Assembly: GCA_021817655.1 (NCBI GenBank)
Contig: JAKAGE010000015.1
Span: 4,096 to 13,636 of the forward strand
Origin: a bacterium
Lineage (GTDB): Bacteria; Patescibacteriota; Minisyncoccia; UBA6257; 2-01-FULL-56-20
DNA: 9,541 bases
Reading direction: 5' to 3'
The number at the start of each line of letters is the position of its first letter. Position 1 is the stretch's first letter. Under the pieces are notes generated by a model that was given only the letters and a program-made list of their open reading frames with translations, was not told the origin of the DNA and did no database searches. The translations under genes were made by a program, and so were the position numbers. Positions 5,512 to 9,541 of the stretch are shown piece after piece.

Positions 5512-6831
5512 ATGAAAAGGATCCATATAGAAGAGATAAAAAATCATATCGGGGAAGAGGTTGTGGTTGCGGGGTTCGTGCAGGTCATCCGCGACCAGGG
5601 AAAGAACATTAAATTTTTGCTGGTTCGTGATGTTATGGGCATTGTCCAGGTGGTGGTTCTCAAGAGCGAAGAAAATGCAATGGAAGTTGCGGATTCATTA
5701 AGCACGGAATCGGTCATTGAGGTCGTTGGGCTTGCCAAAGAAGAGAAGCAGGCGCCGCAAGGATTTGAAATTGCCGCAAAGCATATCAAGGTGCTTTCAC
5801 ATTCCGACCCTGAGTTGCCTATCCCGGTTTTTGAAAAAGGTTCGCAGGAGGAGGCAGAGCAATCCATCCGGCTCGACTGGCGCTGGATCGATCTTCGGAA
5901 ACCGCGCCAGGCGCTCACGTTCAAAGTCTGGACCGCATTCGAGGCGGCATTCCGCGAGTATTGGGTAAAGAATAATTACATCGAGATCCATTCGCCGAAG
6001 CTTATCGGTGCGCCGAGCGAGTCGGGTGCGGAAGTGTTTGAGGTAAAATATTTTGACCGGAAGGCGTATCTTGCGCAGTCGCCCCAGTTTTACAAACAAA
6101 TGGCGATGGCCGCCGGTTTTGAAAAGGTGTTCGAGGTCGGGCCGGTATTCCGCGCGGAACCATCGTTCACCTCCCGGCATGCTACTGAATTCACGGGTTA
6201 TGATGTGGAAATATCATATATCGAATCACATCATGAAGTGATGGCGGAGGAGGAAAGATTCATCCAATATGCGATAAGGGCGGTGAAGGAGAAGTATGGC
6301 GATGAGATCAAGAAAGAATTCGGCAGGGAAGTGATCGTGCCGGAGATTCCGTTTCCGAAATTCACCATGAAAGAAGCAAAGGCCATCCTTGCGGATATGG
6401 GAGTGCCAAGCGAGAAAGCGGGAGATCTATCGCCCGAAGAAGAGCGGAAAATTTGCGAATATGCCCAAAAAAAGCATGGCCACGAATTCGTTTTCATCAC
6501 CGCGTATCCGGCATCGGTTCGTGCGTTCTATCATATGCGCGAAGAAAATGAGCCGGACATCACAAAAAGCTTCGATCTTTTGTGGAATGGGCTTGAAGTG
6601 ACGACTGGCGCTCAGCGCGAGCATCGGTATGGTATTTTAGTAAAGCAGGCGATCGAAAAAGGCATGCGGCTTGAAAGCATTCAGTTTTACCTGAATTTCT
6701 TCAAATACGGGTGCCCCCCTCATGGCGGTTTGGGGATTGGCGCGAACCGTATGCTTATGAAGTTGCTTGATATCGAGAATGTCCGCGAATCGATGTTTGT
6801 GTATCGCGGCGTGAAACGGTTGGAGCCATAG
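5512..6831 (+). CDS. aspS: Archaeal-type aspartate--tRNA ligase, probably non-discriminating (Asp/Asn)
   Basis: A 439-residue class II synthetase of the archaeal/eukaryal AspRS type, shorter than the usual bacterial enzyme of about 590 residues because the GAD insertion domain is absent. An OB-fold anticodon domain covers about residues 1-105. Motif 1 lies near 156-172, YLAQSPQFYKQ at 186-196, motif 2 begins FRAE at 213, then come GAQREHRYGIL, PPHGG and motif 3, with GIGANR ending at Arg413. QREHR and PPHGG mark AspRS rather than AsnRS. Aligned from memory to Thermococcus AspRS, Lys85 is replaced by Pro82, as in enzymes that also charge tRNA-Asn, while Trp26 is replaced by Gln24. Motif 3 has Asn412 where Glu is usual. 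No Shine-Dalgarno site precedes the ATG. Codon choice is more AT-rich than in the neighbours. It has its own promoter and T-box leader. Confidence 0.93.
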   Translation: MKRIHIEEIKNHIGEEVVVAGFVQVIRDQGKNIKFLLVRDVMGIVQVVVLKSEENAMEVADSLSTESVIEVVGLAKEEKQAPQGFEIAAKHIKVLSHSDPELPIPVFEKGSQEEAEQSIRLDWRWIDLRKPRQALTFKVWTAFEAAFREYWVKNNYIEIHSPKLIGAPSESGAEVFEVKYFDRKAYLAQSPQFYKQMAMAAGFEKVFEVGPVFRAEPSFTSRHATEFTGYDVEISYIESHHEVMAEEERFIQYAIRAVKEKYGDEIKKEFGREVIVPEIPFPKFTMKEAKAILADMGVPSEKAGDLSPEEERKICEYAQKKHGHEFVFITAYPASVRAFYHMREENEPDITKSFDLLWNGLEVTTGAQREHRYGILVKQAIEKGMRLESIQFYLNFFKYGCPPHGGLGIGANRMLMKLLDIENVRESMFVYRGVKRLEP

Positions 6832-6835
6832 TCGT

Positions 6836-6860
6836 CTGATTGATTTTTCGCATCAATCGG
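6836..6860 (+). other. Short hairpin after aspS
   Basis: CTGATTGA (6836-6843) pairs with TCAATCGG (6853-6860), 8 bp with one G-U pair and a 9-nt loop. No T-run follows, so it is not a convincing intrinsic terminator. It may stabilise the aspS 3' end or attenuate read-through into ndk. It overlaps the candidate ndk promoter. Confidence 0.3.
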
Positions 6861-6867
6861 CTATGAT
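6840..6867 (+). promoter_or_regulatory. Candidate promoter of ndk-nudix
   Basis: TTGATT (6840-6845), a 16-nt spacer and TATGAT (6862-6867) would start transcription near 6874 and leave a leader of about 24 nt, very A-rich and without a Shine-Dalgarno site. A second -10-like TAAAAT (6887-6892) lies 5 nt before the ATG and would give a leaderless mRNA, but it has no matching -35. Either or neither may be used. Confidence 0.35.
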
Positions 6868-6897
6868 TGAAAAACATTAAAAAAATTAAAATTTTAT

Positions 6898-7500
6898 ATG
6901 AAACATCCCAAAGAAGAGCGCACATTGGTCGTGATCAAGCCGGATGGCATCCAGCGGTCGCTGATGGGTGAGATCGTCAAGCGGTATGAGCAGAGCGGGC
7001 TCAAGCTTGTCGGCATGAAGATGCTTGTGCCGACCGAGGAGCTGATCGACAGGCACTATCTGCTCGATCCGGAGTGGCGCATGAAGACGGGCATGAAGAC
7101 GATCGAGTCGTACCGGGCGAAGGGCAAGACGCCGCCGTCCGAGGATCCGCTCGAGATCACCGCGGTGATCCTCCGCAATCTCAAGCGTTACATGACGAAG
7201 GGTCCGGTCGTCGCGATGGTGTGGCAGGGGATCCATGCGGCCGCGATCGTGAAGAAGATCACCGGCGGCACGGAGCCGCTTACCTCCGCGATGGGAACGA
7301 TCCGCGGGGATTACACGATCGACTCGTACGAGATCGCGGACATCGACAAGCGGGCGGTGCGCAACCTGGTGCATTGTTCCGGCAATGCGGCCGAGGCCGC
7401 GCAGGAGGTTCCGCTCTGGTTCGCGCCCGAGGAGCTCATTGATTACCGGTTGATGAACGAGGCGATGCTCTATGACCCGGAGCTCGATAATATTCTTTAA
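6898..7500 (+). CDS. ndk: Nucleoside diphosphate kinase, enlarged form
   Basis: NDK moves the terminal phosphate from one NTP to another NDP through a phosphohistidine, balancing the NTP and dNTP pools. The core is clear: TLVVIKPDGIQR (Lys14 in the nucleotide site), GPVVAMVWQG at 102-111, TIRGDY at 134-139, and NLVHCSGNAAEAAQEVPLWF with the catalytic His159. The protein has 200 residues against the usual 130-155. Two insertions explain most of this: about 28 residues between HYLLDPEW (from 53) and GPVVAMV, and about 10 (SYEIADIDKRAV) just before the catalytic strand. The HGSD that normally follows the strand is HCSG here. It lies after aspS and only 8 nt before the Nudix gene, so ndk and nudix are probably co-transcribed and share a role in nucleotide supply and quality. 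Confidence 0.93.
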   Translation: MKHPKEERTLVVIKPDGIQRSLMGEIVKRYEQSGLKLVGMKMLVPTEELIDRHYLLDPEWRMKTGMKTIESYRAKGKTPPSEDPLEITAVILRNLKRYMTKGPVVAMVWQGIHAAAIVKKITGGTEPLTSAMGTIRGDYTIDSYEIADIDKRAVRNLVHCSGNAAEAAQEVPLWFAPEELIDYRLMNEAMLYDPELDNIL

Positions 7501-7508
7501 ATCGGAGC

Positions 7509-7997
7509 ATGAGGCAGACCACGCTGTGCTTTCTCCTCAAGGATGATCAGGTCCTCCTTGCGATGAAAAAACGCGGGTTCGGGGCGGGGAAGTGGAATGG
7601 CGTCGGCGGAAAGGTCGCGGAAAAAGAGGATGTTGTTGCCGCCGCCGCGCGGGAAATAAAGGAAGAGGTTGGCGTCACGGTCGCGCCGGAGGATCTTGAG
7701 CGCGTCGGTACGCTGAATTTCGATTTCAGCGACGAGCATGACTGGGCGCAGTCGTGCACCGTTTTTATCGCGCGCCGTTGGGAGGGCGAGCCGTCGGAAT
7801 CGGAGGAAGTGCGCCCGCAGTGGTACCGTAAGAACGCATTGCCGTTCGACAGTATGTGGGTGGACGATCCGCACTGGCTGCCGATGGTGCTCGCCGGCAA
7901 GAAGATCAAAGGAAAGTTTTTATTCGAAGACAAGGGCGGCGCAATGATCAATTTCGCCGTCTCCGAGATCCGCGAAGGTGGTGTCGCTGAAAAATAA
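7509..7997 (+). CDS. MTH1-like Nudix hydrolase (oxidised purine NTP diphosphatase)
   Basis: Nudix enzymes of this type hydrolyse 8-oxo-dGTP and related oxidised purine nucleotides to monophosphates, keeping them out of DNA. The 162-residue protein has a perfect Nudix box (G-x5-E-x7-REUxEExGU) at 34-56, with metal ligands in REIKEE. It resembles mammalian MTH1 (NUDT1) more than E. coli MutT: MKKRGFGAGKWNG near residues 19-31, EVRPQWY at 100-106 and FDSMWVDDPHW at 113-123. Trp117, Asp119 and Asp120 fall at the same numbers as the MTH1 base-recognition residues, and Asn30 probably matches MTH1 Asn33. GGAG is only 1 nt before the ATG, too close for a good ribosome site, so translation may depend on coupling to ndk, 8 nt upstream. 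Its last codons lie in the long inverted repeat shared with the release factor gene. Confidence 0.92.
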   Translation: MRQTTLCFLLKDDQVLLAMKKRGFGAGKWNGVGGKVAEKEDVVAAAAREIKEEVGVTVAPEDLERVGTLNFDFSDEHDWAQSCTVFIARRWEGEPSESEEVRPQWYRKNALPFDSMWVDDPHWLPMVLAGKKIKGKFLFEDKGGAMINFAVSEIREGGVAEK

Positions 7998-8069
7998 GAA
8001 CAGCCCTTTCTGAAGCGGGCCCTGTGCAGACACAAAGCTTCAGAACGGGCTGTTCTTATTTTTCAGCGA
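7984..8069. terminator. Bidirectional terminator: near-perfect 33-bp inverted repeat
   Basis: The left arm (7984-8016) and right arm (8037-8069) pair at 32 of 33 positions around a 20-nt loop. Each arm contains the final codons of one convergent gene (GCTGAAAAATAA, encoding AEK-stop) followed by GAACAGCCC and, after one mismatch, TTCTGAAGC. On both strands the hairpin ends in TTCTTATTTTT, so it can terminate transcripts from both sides. It is much longer than a terminator needs. Confidence 0.85.
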
Positions 8070-8778
8070 ACGCTTTCACGATCGGATCCATCTCGCCCTC
8101 CATGATCTTCTCGATGTTGTGCCATTTCTTGCCGATGCGGTGATCGGTGATGCGATCATCGGGGAAGTTGTAGGTGCGGATCTTTTCCGAGCGGTCGGCG
8201 GAGCCGATCTGTTCGCGGCGCGATTCGGCGATGTTGCCGCTCGCTTTCGTCTGTTCGATCTCATAGAGTTTTGCGCGAAGGACATCCATCGCTTTTTCGC
8301 GGTTGGCGTACTGCGAGCGTTCCTCGCGGGAGGCGACGACGATGCCGGTCGGCTTGTGGAGGATGCGCACCGCGGTCTCCACCTTGTTCACGTTCTGGCC
8401 GCCCGGACCGCCGGCGCGGGAGAACGTAACCTCGAGGTCGTTCGGCGCGATGTTCACCTCTGCGGCCTGGACGATCGGGAGGACGGCGACGGAGGCGGTC
8501 GATGTATGCACGCGCCCCGCCTTTTCGGTGCGGGGAATGCGCTGGACGCGATGGACGCCGGATTCGTGCCTGAACGCCTCGTAGCAGCCCTCGCCCCTTA
8601 CTTCGGCGACGAGGCTTTTATAGCCCTGCGCGTTCTCGCTTGCGTCGAGCACCCCGAATGTCCATCCGCGCTTTGCGGCATAGCGCTGGTACATGCGTGC
8701 GAGATCGCCGGCAAAGATGGATGCTTCGTCGCCGCCGGCGCCGGCGCGGATCTCAACGATGATCTTGTTGGTGGTCAT
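8056..8778 (-). CDS. prfA: Peptide chain release factor 1-like protein lacking domain 1
   Basis: Class I release factors read stop codons in the ribosomal A site and trigger peptide release through a GGQ loop. This 240-residue protein starts directly in the PCRF/core region (IIVEIRAGAGGDEASIFAGD). It has the stop-codon-reading motif of RF1 in the form Pro-Arg-Thr at 82-84 (RF2 has SPF), the catalytic GGPGGQ ending at Gln128, and the C-terminal DRSEKIRTYNFPDDRITDHRI segment. The N-terminal domain of about 100 residues found in normal RF1 (about 360 residues) is absent. An in-frame TAA lies eight codons before the ATG and the divergent gene begins 55 nt away, so this is not a misplaced start. 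PrfH proteins also lack domain 1, but the intact PxT motif favours RF1. No Shine-Dalgarno site is obvious. Confidence 0.9.
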   Translation of the reverse strand: MTTNKIIVEIRAGAGGDEASIFAGDLARMYQRYAAKRGWTFGVLDASENAQGYKSLVAEVRGEGCYEAFRHESGVHRVQRIPRTEKAGRVHTSTASVAVLPIVQAAEVNIAPNDLEVTFSRAGGPGGQNVNKVETAVRILHKPTGIVVASREERSQYANREKAMDVLRAKLYEIEQTKASGNIAESRREQIGSADRSEKIRTYNFPDDRITDHRIGKKWHNIEKIMEGEMDPIVKAFAEK

Positions 8779-8820
8779 GGGAAACGGTTGTGCACCTGGT
8801 TATTTTTTCAATCAATATGG

Positions 8821-8833
8821 TATCATAAAATAT
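8821..8833 (+). promoter_or_regulatory. -10 box 7 nt before the first response regulator
   Basis: TATCAT (8821-8826) lies 7 nt before the ATG at 8834, which would make the mRNA leaderless. The upstream 50 nt between the divergent genes is AT-rich, but I find no convincing -35 hexamer at 16-18 nt spacing. No Shine-Dalgarno site exists before this ATG, which fits leaderless translation. Confidence 0.35.
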
Positions 8834-9223
8834 ATGGCAGACCAACCGCTTATTCTGGTCGTTGATGACGAGGAGGCGTTCCGTGAGATCTTCAGCATGA
8901 AGCTCGCGGCGGACGGCTATCGCGTGGAGACCGCGGAGAACGGAAAGGTGGGCGTGGAGAAAGCGAAGCAGCTCAAGCCCGCCCTCGTCCTTATGGACGT
9001 CAGGATGCCGGTGATGGACGGCCCGACGGCGGTCCTTGCGCTCCGCGACGATCCCGAAACAAAGGACCTGAAGGTGGTGTTCCTGACGAGCTTGGGAGAT
9101 CCGCGGCTTGAGATGCAGGAGATGAACAGCAAGGTGGCGCAGGACTTCGGCGCAATGGGCTATCTCCGCAAGACGGACGACCTCAATCTTTTGAACGACC
9201 GCATCACGGCATTCCTTCAATGA
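8834..9223 (+). CDS. Receiver-only response regulator
   Basis: A single CheY-like receiver domain of 129 residues with no output domain. Acidic residues Asp11 and Asp12, phospho-acceptor Asp55 (VLMDVRMPVMDG), Thr85 (FLTS) and Lys113 (YLRKTDD) are all in place, so it should accept phosphate from a histidine kinase or phosphotransfer protein and signal through protein contacts. The ATG at 8834 (MADQPLILVVDDEE) is chosen because family alignment begins there; the longer open frame upstream runs through the divergent prfA and is not believable. The stop overlaps the next start as ATGA (9220-9223), so the two regulators are translationally coupled. No kinase is in the window. Fusion to DNA-binding or enzymatic output is excluded by length. 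Confidence 0.93.
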   Translation: MADQPLILVVDDEEAFREIFSMKLAADGYRVETAENGKVGVEKAKQLKPALVLMDVRMPVMDGPTAVLALRDDPETKDLKVVFLTSLGDPRLEMQEMNSKVAQDFGAMGYLRKTDDLNLLNDRITAFLQ

Positions 9224-9541
9224 GGGACAAGCCGCTCATCCTTGTCGTGGACGATGAGCATGATCTTTTGGAGGTCATGTCCGTAAAGCTGGCCCTTTCG
9301 GGGTTCGATGCGATCGCGGCGTATAACGCGGTCGAAGCCTACGACGCCGCGAAAAAGCTCCATCCGGATCTGATCCTCATGGATATCCACATGCCGGGCG
9401 CGACCGGCACCGATGCGGCGCTGCAGATCAGGCAGGATCCGAAAACAAAGGACGTCAAGATCGCGTTCCTCAGCAACCTCAAAGACCCATGGCCGCAGAC
9501 GGGTGCTCCGCGCGAGGATCTCGCAAAAGAGATCGGCATGG
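9220..9541 (+). CDS. Second receiver-domain response regulator (3' truncated by window)
   Basis: Starts MRDKPLILVVDDEHD, directly overlapping the previous stop, and runs open to the window edge (107 residues visible). Asp11, Asp12 and Asp55 (ILMDIHMPG) are at the same positions as in the first regulator, and the DPKTKD segment matches DPETKD there, so the pair looks like a tandem duplication. The switch residue is Ser85 (FLSN) rather than Thr. After about residue 90 the sequences diverge, with a WPQTG segment here. The conserved lysine and any output domain lie beyond the window, so receiver-only status cannot be judged. The two may share one kinase or act at different steps of one pathway. 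Confidence 0.9.
   Translation, partial: MRDKPLILVVDDEHDLLEVMSVKLALSGFDAIAAYNAVEAYDAAKKLHPDLILMDIHMPGATGTDAALQIRQDPKTKDVKIAFLSNLKDPWPQTGAPREDLAKEIGM

Noticed and set aside
5512..6831. AsnRS (asnS) identity for the gene after the T-box
   Set aside because: AsnRS carries motifs such as QREERLDVL and PHSGFGLG; this protein has QREHRYGIL and PPHGG, which are those of archaeal-type AspRS.
6836..6860. Intrinsic terminator after aspS
   Set aside because: The hairpin is only 8 bp with a wobble pair and no T-run follows; listed only as a hairpin.
8056..8778. PrfH-type rescue factor
   Set aside because: The absence of domain 1 is similar, but the RF1 PxT codon-reading motif is intact, and no rtcB is visible next to it. 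Not fully excluded.
8119..8865. Open frame of 248 codons on the plus strand across prfA
   Set aside because: Antisense shadow of the release factor gene; composition is Ala/Gly-rich without family motifs.
1..9541. CRISPR array, insertion sequence, prophage or defence cassette
   Set aside because: No regularly spaced repeats, transposase motifs, integrase or known defence domains were seen in any credible reading frame.

Overview
The window most likely comes from a Patescibacteria (CPR) genome, probably of the Parcubacteria type. This is an inference from gene content. The genes are compact and closely packed. Shine-Dalgarno sites are almost absent, and several -10 boxes lie only 5-7 nt before an ATG, as in leaderless mRNAs. 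The aspartyl-tRNA synthetase is archaeal-type, the release factor lacks its first domain, and CysRS, CorA and NDK carry unusual variants. Most of the window is GC-rich. The exceptions are the aspS gene, the 3' third of cysS and the short control regions. The genetic code looks standard, since TAA, TAG and TGA all act as stops.

Layout. Positions 1-282 (+) hold the end of an unassigned protein. Positions 283-466 hold no gene, but on the minus strand they carry a promoter-like element, several strong hairpins and an intrinsic terminator: either an unidentified ncRNA of about 165 nt or an unusually structured recR 3' UTR. Positions 467-5271 (-) form a tight five-gene run, read from the right: mgtC-like, corA-like, cysS, dnaB, recR. 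The gaps are 13, 26 and 15 nt, then a 4-nt ATGA overlap. It combines probable membrane proteins for Mg2+ or other divalent ions with tRNA charging, replication and repair.

Positions 5272-5511 are a divergent control region. It holds an extended -10 for mgtC on the minus strand. On the plus strand it holds a TTGCAT-16-TATAAT promoter followed by a T-box leader with a textbook antiterminator and a competing terminator, placed before the aspartyl-tRNA synthetase. Positions 5512-7997 (+) carry aspS, then ndk and an MTH1-like Nudix hydrolase 8 nt apart. Positions 7984-8069 are a nearly perfect 33-bp inverted repeat. It ends both the Nudix gene and the convergent release-factor gene (8056-8778, -) and includes the last codons of both.

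Positions 8834-9541 (+) carry two tandem receiver-only response regulators that overlap by ATGA; the second runs off the window. No histidine kinase is visible.

The main biological theme is translation and nucleotide homeostasis: two aminoacyl-tRNA synthetases (one under apparent tRNA-sensing control), a minimal release factor, NDK and an oxidised-nucleotide sanitiser, beside replication (DnaB) and recombination (RecR) genes. I saw no insertion sequence, CRISPR array, tRNA or rRNA. The strongest candidates for something undescribed are the T-box in this lineage, the recR-downstream RNA and the domain-1-less RF1.
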